The notes beneath the pieces are model-generated. The model saw only the letters and a list, made by a program, of their open reading frames with translations. It did no database searches and had not been told where the DNA came from. From Glandiceps talaboti (Eukaryota; Hemichordata; Enteropneusta; Spengelidae): a stretch of DNA of 64,000 nucleotides. Below, one piece after another: positions 22,976 to 37,739 of this stretch. How positions within the stretch are numbered: the stretch's first letter is position 1; every line of letters starts with the position of its first letter. The stretch is from assembly GCF_964340395.1 (NCBI RefSeq), contig NC_135559.1:15808031-15872030 (forward strand). Reading direction: 5' to 3'. Made by a program: the position numbers and the translations under genes.

Positions 22976-23052
22976 GACAGACAGACAGACAGACAGACAC
23001 CCTTACATGTACATACATGTACACACCCACACACACACACACCCACATACAT
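22976..23052. repeat. Short GACA and CA microsatellites
   Basis: Six CAGA units followed by CA-rich repeats broken by TACATGTA words. Open frames on both strands are low-complexity artefacts. Confidence 0.8.
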
Positions 23053-26749
<3,697 letters not shown>

Positions 26750-27015
26750 TCAGTTAAAGGCAAGGAAAAAAATTAGGAGTCATAAATTAATGTAAATTTA
26801 CAAACTAGAGGTCAAAATGTTATCAAAATTGAGTCGTTTTAGAATCCAATATGGCCGCCAACTTGTGTTAACCCTGCATGAAAATAAAAAGTTTGTTTAT
26901 TCCTTGAAAAAAAAGATGGAGAACCTCTAAATTTCTTGTAGTATTTGAAAAGAACCAGGAACAAACTTTAATATGGCAAAGTTTGAAGAGATTTTAAAAG
27001 TGTTTGATTTTCAGG
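26750..27015 (-). repeat. Dispersed repeat D1, copy 2
   Basis: Inverted relative to 9765-10020. On the minus strand it contains TTGGCGGCCATATTGGATTC then TAAAACGACTCAATTTTGA, and upstream a GGTTCTCCATCTTTTTTTTC block. The CCAATATGGCCGCCA core is the best-conserved part. Confidence 0.6.
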
Positions 27016-27555
27016 GAATTGGTCCTTAAGGCCCATGTATGAATGAAGTGTACATGTACACAGGTGGTACATGTAATAGAAATTAAATGTTCAGTGTAAA
27101 GGTTACAGGTCACATGGGATGTGCAATTCATTTGAAAGCAGTCTTCTGAAATATGAAAGAATTCCTGGACCACCAGATGTAATTTGATATTCTCATTTAG
27201 TTACAGTAAATTGCTGTTTCTATGAATAAAAAATTACATCTGGAAGTAATTAGAGTAATTATTACTCAATCTCCTAATGGGCAGGATACTAATATCGGAA
27301 AAGAGATGACCTTAGAGTGACCTCAAAATATATTAATCAATAATTTAAAAGAATTGAATTGCTGATCACTGTTCACTACACTGTACTGCTAGAACAGGAA
27401 ATGTTCCCAGAACTTGTTGTATCTATGTATAATTATGTGTATTAAAGTTGATCATTTTGCAAACTAGGATGTTTTTCCAGTAACTGCAATACTTTACCAC
27501 TGATCACAAAAGGGTTGTAAGGAAGGAGTCTTCTGTTGAATGCTTCTAGTTTTAG

Positions 27556-27558
27556 CTG

Positions 27559-27592
<34 letters not shown>

Positions 27593-27730
27593 TGTATGTA
27601 TGTACGTACGTATGTACGTATGTATGTATGTATGTATGTATGTATGTATGTATGTATGTATGTATGTATGTATGTATGTGTTTGTGTGTATGTATGTATG
27701 TATGTATGTATGTATGTATGTATGTATGTA

Positions 27731-27776
<46 letters not shown>

Positions 27777-27886
27777 TATGTACATGTATGTATGTATGTA
27801 TGTACGGTATGGATGTACGATATGTATGTGTGCATTATGTATGTATGTATGTATGTATGTATGTATGTATGTATGTATGTATGTAT
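27556..27886. repeat. (GTAT)n / (GT)n microsatellite
   Basis: About 330 bp of GTAT units with GTAC variants, a central (GT) block of about 20 units (27735-27771) and a second GTAT block. The 121-159 codon frames on both strands (YVCM and YIHT runs) arise from the 12-base coding period of a 4-base repeat and are not genes. Confidence 0.97.
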
Positions 27887-28432
27887 GCATTGGGGTTTTA
27901 ATACTAAGTCCTTCCTTGTACATGGCCCTTCTTTATACATTGTACCCGTACATAATGTATTCTAAAGAATATCAGCCTCATCAGAGCTTAGATGTTCCCC
28001 TCCATTTAACATCTAGGTTGTATTTTATGAGGAAACACAACAGATAGAGTAGTAAAGTAATAAAAATGTCAGACTAGTTCATTATGTATCAAGGGAGAAA
28101 TGTATTTTTATTCTTCATTAAGCGACTAATTAGTCAATTTCCTGTGGAGCTGGGCAAACATGCATATGTACTGTGTACAAAGGTCATTGAGGACGTGACC
28201 TGAGATTTTTAGGGTCAGCAAGGAAGTGAAGAGACACAGATGATGTACAGTTGCATCCTTGTATTGTGGGAAGCAAGTGTGACTGATGACAACGAACGAG
28301 TGCCTGCAAGATATCATCGATACATGTACATACAAAATGTAGTAGCTGTGGAAAGTTACTGTCAAGAACATTAGAATATATTATTCATTGTTCCACAGAA
28401 TAAATAGGACAGTAAAATACATTATTTTGTAT

Positions 28433-28569
28433 AGTTACTTTGGAACGGTAAACTAGAAACAAATGCAATGTTCGATTGTCTAGTACGGACCTTGATCACA
28501 CAAGATCGAGGTCTGTCGTAGACGACTCAAAATGTCACATTCGTTTTCAATTACCGTTACAAAGTAACT
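28433..28569. mobile_element. Long hairpin with 65-bp arms
   Basis: AGTTACTTTGGAACGGTAAA on the left pairs with ...TTACCGTTACAAAGTAACT on the right; the arms continue through CAATGTTCGATTGTCTAGTA then CGGACCTTGATC and close on GATCGAGGTCTGTCG, leaving a loop of about six bases. Roughly three quarters of positions pair. One arm recurs, diverged, at about 48625-48710 (TCAAGGTCTGTAGTAAATGA), so this is a dispersed foldback or MITE. A transcript through it would fold into a hairpin long enough for Dicer. Confidence 0.7.
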
Positions 28570-28974
28570 AGTTTATTACGTGTATACGTGTATACGTGTA
28601 CATGTATATTGAAGTTCTCAACTGAGAAATAAATGGAAAACTGTCGTCCAGTATTTTCATTCACAATGACAAAGTACCTTAAGTTAGTATATACATGTCA
28701 AATTATTATCAACATCGTATCTGAAGAATATTTATTGTTCATGGTTCCAAGAATCAATAGGACAGTACTATGTACTTCCTGTACTGTTCCAATATTGTAG
28801 ATCTGTTTTTCAGAATTGAGAGTGAGGGTTGTGACCTTGGAATGAGTGGATGACTATATAAAAAGCACATTGACAACAACACATAACAATGAATAATTAC
28901 AAAGATGTACATGATTGTGTAATTTTCATTCATTTACAGTTGACTCAGAAACTGAAAGGCAACTGAAACAATGA

Positions 28975-29660
28975 ATGTACCTCAATTTATACGTCACCTG
29001 TCACCAATCTCGCATTCTGATTGGTCGAGAGCCCTGCAGATACACAGGCGTATTTTTCACCAACAGCCGTATTTTTGCTTGTTGTATCACGTGATCACTG
29101 CACGTCCCCTTGTAAACAAATCTAGCAGACAACTAGAAATACAGCTATAACCAGCATTTCCAATGCCAAATTTGTTGTCAACCGAACAAAATATCACCGT
29201 TGTATAAATTGTAACAAGTCTTTGAACTGTACTTTTCATGTTACAGGGAAAAAGCCAAACATTTCACACAGAACGGCGAAAGTCCAGTGACGGCGAACTC
29301 GCGGTCGTCACGCGATCGTAAACATGAATTCCTAAATTTATGAAGGATATGAAAATTACCACCACAGAGGGTGCAGTTTTTGCCTAACTAGAACAAGAAA
29401 GCATATCACGAACATTTTTGTACATTTAATGGAATACAGTACGCAAAACAAAGACGCACTCATTTTTCAGCTGATGGTTATAAGTTTGAATATATCGCTG
29501 AGTGATATGCAAATAGTAAACAATACGTCATACTACTGAGCAAACGCGCACTCTGATTGGATGATAAAGTTAAGGCGTAAACAACCGCATTGCAGTTATC
29601 GGAGTGGTGGATGATACTACGCTCAACAGTATAACGCGGAAGTGATTTTATTTAAAATGA
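28975..29660. other. CpG-rich block with CCAAT and E-box words
   Basis: Locally more GC- and CpG-rich than the surroundings (for example GAACTCGCGGTCGTCACGCG at 29295). It holds two inverted CCAAT boxes in good NF-Y context (CTGATTGGTC at 29017, CTGATTGG at 29553) and a perfect TCACGTGA E-box (29087-29094). It could be a promoter, or a younger transposon whose own sequence includes such words; CTGATTGG blocks also occur inside the long-TIR element at 53115. Repeat status is undecided. Confidence 0.35.
29247..29343 (+). other. Candidate coding exon, unknown protein
   Basis: After the strong acceptor ACTTTTCATGTTACAG (ending 29246) the plus strand is open for one base plus 31 codons, ending TGA at 29341. 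The peptide begins EKAKHFTQNGESPVTANSRS and ends SRDRKHEFLNL. It is hydrophilic with G/C-ending codons, unlike the surrounding AT-rich sequence. The entry phase (one base) would fit the phase-2 donor of the RBM18 exon at 1852, but the peptide is not an RRM, so it is not the expected second exon. I recognise no family. It could be a terminal exon of an isoform, a transposon fragment or chance. Confidence 0.25.
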
Positions 29661-29714
29661 AACAGCATTTTTAGACATTCAAAAATTAATTCATCGTCGC
29701 AGGTGACATATAAG

Positions 29715-29856
29715 TATGTTATTTGCCAAATACTGTTCCACAACTTGCTGCTCGAGTTAATTTTTCCGGTATAACGGCTCGCCTCCGGCTCTCCGTTATT
29801 ACCGGAAAAATTACCTCTCGCAGCAAGATATGGAACGGTATTTGGCAAATAACATA
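29715..29856. mobile_element. Near-perfect hairpin, 63-bp arms, 15-base loop
   Basis: The left arm 29715-29777 (TATGTTATTTGCCAAATACT...CCGGTATAACGG) pairs with 29793-29856 (CCGTTATTACCGG...GGTATTTGGCAAATAACATA). The loop is CTCGCCTCCGGCTCT. Only a handful of positions in each arm fail to pair. Short frames cross it on both strands and mirror each other, as expected for a palindrome. It looks like a foldback MITE, and it has the geometry of a hairpin RNA precursor. Confidence 0.8.
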
Positions 29857-30087
29857 TACATATACGTACACGTACATTGTAAATGGGAAATTAATGTTAG
29901 GAATTCAGTACAAAGTCGACTTGAATCTTTGAGTTTGACTAGTTTCAAACCTGAGTGGGCTTTTTCAACAATTTTGAATGAAATTGAATGGAACTGTAAT
30001 ATAATGGGAATTATCACAAATTACAGGAACAGAACGTCAAGGCTTATAACTTTGAAGTGAGAGAAATCATTGTAAACTATATATTAA

Positions 30088-30320
30088 CAGAAAAATAAAG
30101 CCAAAAATTTAGGTTTATTGAAAGAAGAAAAAATAGTTCAGAAGTTGTGATGGAAAAATAAAGCCAAAACCATAAATTTATTTTAAAAAAGAGGAAGTAG
30201 TCACAAAATTTAAGATTGAAAAATAAAGCCCCTAAAACATAGGTTATTGAAAAAAAAATTAAAATGGCTGCAAAGTTTGAGATTGAAAAATGAGTCAAAA
30301 AATATGTTTATTCAATTTAT
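30088..30320. repeat. Degenerate tandem repeat, about 65-bp unit
   Basis: Three to four units built on GAAAAATAAAGCCAAAA, a TTTATTGAAA word, then GTTTGAGATTGAAAAAT. AT-rich and non-coding. Confidence 0.65.
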
Positions 30321-30566
30321 GGAAGTTGAAGTGAGTTTAATATATTCATATAAGCCAGAAGGTAGGTTTACTTTACGTTTAACAGGTATTCATTTATATC
30401 TGTGATGTGGAAAGAAATCAATATTTGCAAGATATACGATGAAAATATTGGTTGCGTTGACATTGTGAATGTGATGAAAATGTGAATAAGGAGATGGTAC
30501 CAGTACATTACTCATACATAGAGATGTTGAAAGTACTAGGTGAAAACTTCAGCTTTCAGTTTACAT

Positions 30567-31050
30567 CAATCTGATTAAAATCCGATGTAGTGTACATGGT
30601 GGAATTTGTTTTTGGCTGTTACGTTTACTGTCGCTTGTTCTTTTGTTGATGCTCATTACATAAATCTGACACAATACCATACGGTATCCCAAGCTACACA
30701 AGAGTGCTGAGTGAATTCACTCAGTGAATGAAAATATGTAATGTGCTGAAACATACCAATACAGTACTTCAGAGTGCTCTGTTCAAAAAGAGCTCTTGAG
30801 CACACAGCCCAGACAATGATGTTATCGTTATTGTTTGGTGGTTCTTTTTCTTTCAATTTTGAATGTTGAGTGTTATATATTATAAGACGGATTCTGGTTG
30901 GCTACTCATAAGTACGAGATTGGGTTGAAGAAAACCTATGGTATTGTGTCAGATGTATGTAACGAGCGCTCACAAAAAACAAACAACAGTAAATGCAACA
31001 ACCAAAAAGAAATCGTGCCGTGTACACTACATCGGATTTTAATCAGATTA
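30567..31050. mobile_element. Long-TIR element, copy A
   Basis: A 484-bp element with inverted repeats of about 120 bp. The left arm starts CAATCTGATTAAAATCCGAT then GTAGTGTACA; the right arm ends CATCGGATTTTAATCAGATT. Both arms run through TTTTTGG(C/T)TGTT, a (C/T)GTTACATA word and TCTGACACAATACCATA. Arms are roughly 80% alike. The unique centre has AATGATGTTATCGTTATTGT then TTGGTGGTTC. A second copy lies at 52796. No transposase frame exists, so it is a non-autonomous foldback-type DNA transposon. No clean target duplication is seen. Confidence 0.85.
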
Positions 31051-31585
31051 GGTCTCCATTTACTATGTAGTAGATTTCACAAGTTGGTGATAACTGTGCC
31101 TATGGTTTGTGTACATGTATATATACAGTGTACATAATCAAGATAGTGTAAATACTGGAAATCCCCCAAAAATGTACACTGCAAGGTCATGGAAGTTATC
31201 AGAAATGCCACCCTACTGTGAGTACAATTAAACCAATGTCCATTCAATAGCTTATATCAACATGACATGTACATTGAAATTTCTACTAACAGAGTCAAAA
31301 AAAATTTATGCTAGCAAACTACAAAAACTTTTGCTGATGTCTCATCAGCGTCATCAGGAGGTTATTACTGTCTGATATAAGCCCTCAACGATCATCGTCG
31401 ATGCATATGAGAGATCTGCAAAAATGGGGGATTCACTTCTAGAAATTTTTTTTTGACTTTGAGTCAAACTTAGAGTAGAAATTTTTAATTTGATCCTATG
31501 ATGCCAGCCTCCATAAACTTTCATTCTTGTAAGTGTACAAATTGTGTTGTCATGGAAAGACAACCTAGATCTCTCGGGTACAAAC

Positions 31586-31701
31586 CTTTGATCCTATTAA
31601 CTTGAGTCTTCTTTTTCACACAGAAAGTCTTGTAATTATCCAGAAAATCAATTACTTCCCATAAATTTGACCTATTGATTGATGCAAATAGAGAATTTGA
31701 C
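31586..31701 (-). other. Candidate internal exon, minus strand
   Basis: On the minus strand, an acceptor CATGATTTCTAG is followed by 116 bp open in one frame and a donor AAAG|GTTTGT; entry and exit phases match (one base each). The peptide contains RSNLWEVIDFLDNYKTFCVK then KKTQVNRIK. I match it to no family. The plus strand of the same stretch also has a good acceptor (CTTCTTTTTCACACAG at 31606-31621), but its frames close within 18 codons. A weak call that depends on the neighbouring islands. Confidence 0.2.
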
Positions 31702-31741
31702 CTAGAAATCATGATTACCATGTCTTTGAATGCTAATGGTT

Positions 31742-31999
31742 CTACATGATAGAGCTCACATGTACATGTACTGGGATTTTATTTAAAAGTCGATGAAATG
31801 TATTCACATTTCTTGCATAGGTTACTAAATTTTCACAAGCAAAATACAGGCATTCTCGCAAACCAGAGTTATTATTTCTACCACTATACATGAGGCTCGT
31901 TAAGAACGTTGCTGTAAAACAGGCGGCGGTTTGTGACGATGAATAAAGGTAGAATTTACCGTCAGCAATATGTAACCTGATTGATTTCCCCAAACCCAA
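31742..31999. other. Coding-like island, strand unresolved
   Basis: The minus strand has an 85-codon frame (starts MGLGKSIRLHIADGKFYLYS, later NSGLRECLYFACENLVTYAR). The plus strand offers a very good acceptor (CACATTTCTTGCATAG, ending 31820) followed by 41 open codons to TAA at 31944, with the peptide ending RLVKNVAVKQAAVCDDE and AATAAA overlapping the stop. Both readings have coding-like codon variety; at most one can be real. No family is recognised for either. Confidence 0.25.
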
Positions 32000-32392
32000 A
32001 TTTTTGTGTAAAAAAATTTTTCACAGCAACTTTTTGTACACAGACATACATGTACAAATGTTCTGTAAACATGGACATTTTTACTTAAGATTTACTTTCA
32101 CTTTTTATGCTGGAAAACAAACATGCAAAATTAAGTAGCGACTAAAATGTCTTCTTGTAGTGTACATGAACATACAATGTACACATGTAATATACCAGTC
32201 TGATAATTAGTGAAAATAAATAGTGACTAAAATGTCTTATTGTACAATGTACCAGTCTGGTAATTTAAGTGAAAATTAGTCTTTTAGTACTAGCTGAAAA
32301 CTGCAAAGTGGCATAATTTTCTAGTTTTTTGGTGAAAATATTAGGTTTACAATATACCGTACACCCACTTGAGTCTACAGATTTTTATTCAG

Positions 32393-32592
32393 GTTTTGGA
32401 CTTTGTGATAATATTCCATTATATTTCACACTCGCAATCATGCCGTTGTGGAATGATCAAAGCTTTTCACAAGTCATTCTACAGTCTATCCAGGACCTGG
32501 AGCTAAAGCATTTGCAACTTGATGCAAGTAATTGCCCGCAACTGCTTGAGTCTGTGGGAGTAATCATCCCCGACTGCTCAGCCGACTCTTAG
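32393..32592 (+). other. Candidate terminal coding exon
   Basis: After the acceptor GATTTTTATTCAG (ending 32392) the plus strand is open for 66 codons to TAG at 32590. The peptide reads GFGLCDNIPLYFTLAIMPLW, then NDQSFSQVILQSIQDLELKH, LQLDASNCPQLLESVGVIIP and DCSADS. The second half is helix-like and leucine-rich with a balanced codon mix. The entry phase (two bases) is incompatible with direct joining to the RBM18 exon at 1852, which would give an early stop. Not recognised; it could be the last exon of an unannotated gene or a chance frame. Confidence 0.3.
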
Positions 32593-33233
32593 CATTGACT
32601 GAATTCTGAAACTTACTACAGCATCTGATGAATATAAAATATGTGGTCAATATATCATTTCTACATTTCGTTGAATTATTAAAAGTCCATCGCGTGGATG
32701 AAAAAGATAGCTTTTTACAGGCATGAATTATTAAAATGTTTATAGCTGACACACACTCTACAAACCATTGATATGTGGAATTCAGCTCGCTTTTAATCAA
32801 GTCATCACAAAAGTAAACATCAAGTGTTTTATTTTCCATCAGGGCTGAATATTGAAGTCTCAGCATTTTTTAAGTTAGACTCAATTCACTGGAGACTTGA
32901 TTGATGTTTTTCCAAATTGGATTTTATACAAATATGAACATATCTTCAGATTATAGTTTATGTACTTTGGTCTTGTACAAGATTAAATGTATGTAATAAC
33001 AACTTATATATTAGTCCCTGGGGCTGAAATTGATTATTAGAGAATTTTAAACAAACTTTTTCACAGCTATTTTGAATAGATGTTTCGATTAATGCATAAT
33101 TGAAAGAATTTAATAGACTCCATACTAATTTATAATGAAAAGTTTCATTAGTTTTCCCAGGGGCCGGTGTTCACGAGTATTAAAACATTCATAACATTTT
33201 TATAATCTTTTCACAGCTATTTGGAATTACTGT

Positions 33234-33617
33234 AAGGCATATAAAAAAAAATATTGTGTGGTTCCGATTACATTGAATTTCGATTTTAGAATAGGTGGGG
33301 TAGGTAGATTTTTTAATTTTTTTTTCATATGTGTGTGTCTAGCTCAGTTAGTTATGTTTTCTGTTGTTTTCCATATAGTCTCTGTGTTATTGGTTTCTTC
33401 TCATCAGATGTACAGCCATTACAGATTGAAAGAACAGTTTTATATTGTCTTTTTAAGTTGATTTCAGTTTCCGCATCCACTATTTCTTGCGAGACTTCAA
33501 GATTTTCATGGTTTTATTATTTTTTTATTGAATACATAAAAAAAAATTTAGGTTCGGTGTGAAAAACTACATGGCATAGGGTAACCGGAACCAAACAACT
33601 TTTTTTATTAGGCCTAA
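33234..33617 (-). mobile_element. AGGCCT-ended MITE, copy 3 (inverted)
   Basis: Opposite orientation to copies 1, 2 and 4. The left end ATTGTGTGGTTCCGATTACA and right end CCGGAACCAAACAACTTTTT then TTATTAGGCCTAA are the family termini. The interior blocks (GTTTCCGCATCCACTATTTC, TTGCGAGACTTC, AATAGGTGGGGTAGGTAGAT) are the complements of the other copies. The AGGCC on the outer left is degraded to AAGGCA. Confidence 0.8.
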
Positions 33618-34224
33618 TGAATGGAAAAGAATTTTGCTTAATCAATAGCCACACAAATGTTCCTTCGGAATAAGAAGGCATGTAGATATTAATAATTTTT
33701 TTGATTAATGCTTGATTTTAATTACACTGTTTTATTTTGTTCATTCCGTGTTTTCTTAAGGATCTGATTCCACCTATCTTGTAACAAGACCATGAAACAC
33801 ATTTTGTAATAAAATTATGGAAAAGCGAGCATACATGATACTGATAGGACAATCAGCTAAATATTACATTTTGTAATTAATTGTTACAGTACACAGAAAC
33901 CAAGTCAATAAGCAATGTTTCCCTGCATGCATTATTTTCGTCTTAAGCAATATTTTCCAATAACTTTGAGCTGTTTTAGAGTATTTCCTGTGTGGACTAT
34001 TTTCCTCTTTAAATAAACAATATTTTCAATTAACTTTCAGCTGTCCTCTTTCAACAATGGATAACACTCTCTATGGATAGATACCTAATGTGTCATTTTA
34101 GCCATAGATCCTAAACGGTCTATGTTATAACCCTGACATAAACAAGTAAGAGTGTTTTCACGCTACTATAGCAATGACCTGGCATGACCTGACATAGTCA
34201 GGGTTAATCAATGGTCAAAATACA

Positions 34225-34560
34225 ATGTACTTCATGCAAGCCAAGTTGAACGTATTCAAACAAAAAAAATATGGATATATGCCCCGATTGTTTTATTTCA
34301 CGTCAGTACACACATCAGTTATAGTTGTGTGGTGCTTGAATATGATATTAAAACGTTTAAGGTTGCCATTAATATTTTATTACTTTTTCATAGCTTATGC
34401 AGGTATAATTACACCTATATCATTTTTGACTATTTGTCTTCGTTCAGATAAAAAATACTCCTGAGCTAAAGGGTCTTGTCACTACTTACTCATCTTTGAC
34501 TCATACATGTACCGACAAGACCCCTTATGTCACTTGTTTTTCCCTTTGTTGAATGAATAG
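34225..34560. repeat. Palindromic-core repeat family B, copy 1 (diverged)
   Basis: The core pairs AAAAATACTCCTGAGCTAAA then GGGTCTTGTCACTACT with its inverted partner ACAAGACCCCTTATGTCACT then TGTTTTTCCCTTTG. Upstream flank words (AAGTTGAACGTATTCAAACA, AAAAAAATATGGATATATGC) correspond to flanks of the copies at 49565 and 58070. Non-coding. Confidence 0.5.
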
Positions 34561-34639
34561 AAATTTTAGTGGAATAATATCTATACTGTTCTCTGTGTGT
34601 ACTACATGTACTTGTACTGTCTGGCGTGTCTATCAGAAA

Positions 34640-34946
34640 ACCAACAATTATGTACCATGCACAAGTCAAGTTGAACAAAAAATACTACAGAGATTTGTAT
34701 TACATTCCATCATTTGATAAAAACAGTTTTATGGCCACTTTACATAGTAGTACAATTCACAAACAAATGGTCAGTTCACCTGGCATTTCATGTACACATA
34801 AAGAAGCCATAAAACTGTTCATGGAAGTAATACAAGTCTCTGCTGTTCCAATATGCTGTGCCAAGTGTTATTAATCCAATTAATTTGTTTACTTTGCCTG
34901 TTTGTATCAGGTCCCATTCATCCACAGTCTGATGTCAACAGTTGTA
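34640..34946 (+). repeat. Foldback element C, truncated copy
   Basis: Homologous to the right half of 49181-49555: ACAGTTTTATGGCCACTTTA, AGCCATAAAACTGTTC, CTGTGCCAAGTGTTATTAAT and CAGTCTGATGTCAACAGTTG then TA at the border. The left arm is largely missing, so this copy no longer forms a full hairpin. Confidence 0.6.
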
Positions 34947-35512
34947 CTTGTCAATGTTCTCAAGATTATCATGTTTAATTAATTAATTATCATAATAGCA
35001 ATAAAAGAAACATGTTAGGGTTTGTAAATCGTTAATATATGACTGTCCTTACCTGCCCTTGTCTTGGAAGTATTCAGTTATTTTTTTAATTAAATATGTA
35101 TCAAGTACTGGCAATTTAATTAAATTTTTGGAACAGTAATAAATTATTGATTCTAGTACATTTATAATACATGATGATAGTTTGCCATTGACCTGAAAGT
35201 TTTTTGTAATTAAATATTTTAATACTTTCAATTTCAAGGTGACAACGTTTGATTAAATATTATAAAATAAATAATAAATGGATGTCTGCATGAATGAATT
35301 AATAAAGTGCTTTATTCATAGTAAAATTTAGATATACAGTCAGGTGGTTACCTACTATATACATGTATCTTGTTTTGATGTCCTTTGTTAAAGAATATTG
35401 ATTTGAAATGTTGGATTGAATTTTTTATCAGGACTGTTCTACTCATTACTTTTGTATTCTAATAAATTAATTTACATTTACTGATATCTAAAGATAATGC
35501 AGTAAGTGTTCT

Positions 35513-35885
35513 TAGGCCAAATAAAAAAAGTTGTTTGGTTCCGGTCACCCGAGCCCACCTATTTTTTCAAGCCAACCCTAAATTTTTTTTTACGTATTCG
35601 AGAAAAATAATAATGAAATCGCGAAAACCGCGAAGTCTCGCAAGAAATAGTGGATGCAGAAACTGACATCAACTTAAAAATACAATATAAAACTATTCTT
35701 CCAATCTGTAATGACTGTACATCTGATAGAAAGAAATAAACAACACAGAGACCATTTGGAAAACAATGGAAAACCTGAACTAGACACTCACAGATGAAAA
35801 AAAAATATAATAAAATAAAATAAAAAATCTACCTACCACACCTATTTTAAAATTGAATGTAATCAGAACCACACAATTGTTGTTT
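35513..35885 (+). mobile_element. AGGCCT-ended MITE, copy 4
   Basis: Starts TTAGGCCAAATAAAAAAAGT then TGTTTGGTTCCGGTCACC and ends GTAATCAGAACCACACAATT. The interior contains GAAGTCTCGCAAGAAATAGT then GGATGCAGAAACTGACATCA, and GAACTAGACACTCACAGATG, as in the other copies. The terminal right AGGCCT is lost. Confidence 0.8.
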
Positions 35886-36439
35886 ACGCGTTATCAAACC
35901 ATTGACCCGGAAATGTTTGTTTTCTTAATTAACATGATTAATGTTATCAATTTCAAGGTGATAAATTTTGATTAAATAAATTAACTGAGTTGTAAATATT
36001 TCTAAGTATTGTCAAGTTCAATATGATATTAATGGTAAAAGGTAAGTATAACAGCCAATGCAGGAAATAAAGACATTTTGTAAACATATGACTCAGGATG
36101 TGGAAGTGGTTATTAAAGTGGCCATATTTAAAAGAGTAGGTGTTTAATAATTTATTTTAAATTTTAATTTATAAAATAACTTCATGGCTTCCTACTTGAA
36201 AAATTAGTATGAATAAAAATCATTGTCCCTGTCTATCACTGATATTGTGTTATTACTTTTTGAATGGACAGGTTTTAATATTTTCAATTTCATGGCGATC
36301 AAATCTGTCAAGTGGAACATTTTGAATAATCTATTTGTTGCTAGGAAACTAACGTCAGTACAAGTTCAATTTTGCCACCTTATTTGCAGGAGATGAAGGC
36401 CTGAATATATTTTGCTAATTAAACCTATTCAGGGTAAAA

Positions 36440-37310
36440 GCTTGAGTGTTGTTTTGAAATGTCTAAATTGTGAAATATTGAACAAATGCTTTTAATATAT
36501 ATTGAATATTACTAATTTATAGACAACACTCGATAAGTAGGTCCAGTCTTTATGGGTAAGTCTTGTCACCCTATTAGGTATTCTGCAAACTCTACTTTCA
36601 TTTGAACTGTATATTTGTAGTTCAAATTGTAAAATATTGAACTGATGCATTTAATAAATATTGAAAATGACTAATTTATGACCATCACTGGATAAGTAGG
36701 TCAAGTTCTTGTGTGTATTAAAGTCATGTCACACTATCAAGTACTCTAATGGGCAAACACTTTACTTTCATTTGCACTGTATATTTGTTGTTCAAATTGT
36801 GAAATATTGAACAGATGCATTTTATAAAAAGTAACAATTATTAATTTATAAATGACAATGCAGTAAGTAGGTCAAGTTCTAAGTCGTGTCACCCTATCGG
36901 ATACTCTAATGGCTAAACACTTTACTTTCATTTGCACTGTATATTCTAATTATGAAATATTGGAACAGATACGTTTAATAAAAAGTAGCAATTATTGATT
37001 TATAAATGGACCATACTTGATAAGTAGGTCAAGTTCTTGTGTGTTTAAAGTCATGTCAACCTACAATGTATCAAGTACTCTAGAGGATATTAAAGACTTT
37101 ACTTTCCTTTTGTGAAATATATTGAACAGATGTCTTTTTATAGAAAGAGAAAATTATTAATTTATAAATGGAGAATAGCTGATATTCAGGTCAGGTTACT
37201 AGAATGGGTAAATGCTTTACTTTCAGTTTGAATTGCATATTTCTAAGATATTGGAAAAATGACTGTCAATGAAAAGTGAAACTTATTGATTTATAAATGG
37301 ACAAAAGTTC
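36440..37310. repeat. Degenerate tandem array, about 180-190 bp units
   Basis: About five units share GAAATATTGAACAGATGC, TTTTAATAAAAAGT, ATTATTAATTTATAAATGGA, GATAAGTAGGTCAAGTTCTT, GTCATGTCACCCTATC, AGTACTCTAATGGG and ACTTTACTTTCATTTGCACT. Divergence between units is high, so the array is old. Confidence 0.75.
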
Positions 37311-37315
37311 ATATG

Positions 37316-37425
37316 TACAATAATGTAGGTATATATAGTATATAGTGTATATATATACAGTATATACACAGTATATAGTGTGTGTGTATATATATATGTA
37401 CTGTGTATATATATATGTATATGTA
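37316..37425. repeat. TATATA-rich simple sequence
   Basis: A (TA)n-like tract with GTGT and CAGT interruptions. Overlapping minus-strand frames of 76 and 142 codons rich in Y, I, T and H are artefacts of this tract. Confidence 0.7.
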
Positions 37426-37739
37426 AAATGTCTATGCTGGAGTAAACAGTGCTCCATACATATGTAGAGCGGTGTAAATAATACAGTACCAAGCAAGATA
37501 CATGTACACAGGAGCCTATGTATCTTGCTTGATACTGTGTTATATCATTCTGATGTGAAAAAGATTGACCCAATTTCCTCACCCCATCCATTGAATGGAT
37601 TGATAACCACCATCCCATGAATTGATTATACCACACAAAAGCCAACTTGAATACAAAATGTAGGTTCAAAATATGGGATACACACGTCACAACGACACAC
37701 GTCCTTGTCATATGTTCAACAGTCTACATGTACAGTAAT

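Noticed and set aside
27494-28047. Open frames of up to 159 codons over the GTAT/GT microsatellite
   Set aside because: Low-complexity YVCM/YIHT translation in all frames of a simple repeat; no start, splice or homology support.
28080-28195. 39-codon plus frame with FPVELGKHAYVLCTKVIEDV
   Set aside because: Protein-like at its end but preceded by AT-rich random-looking codons, with no matching splice sites or family.
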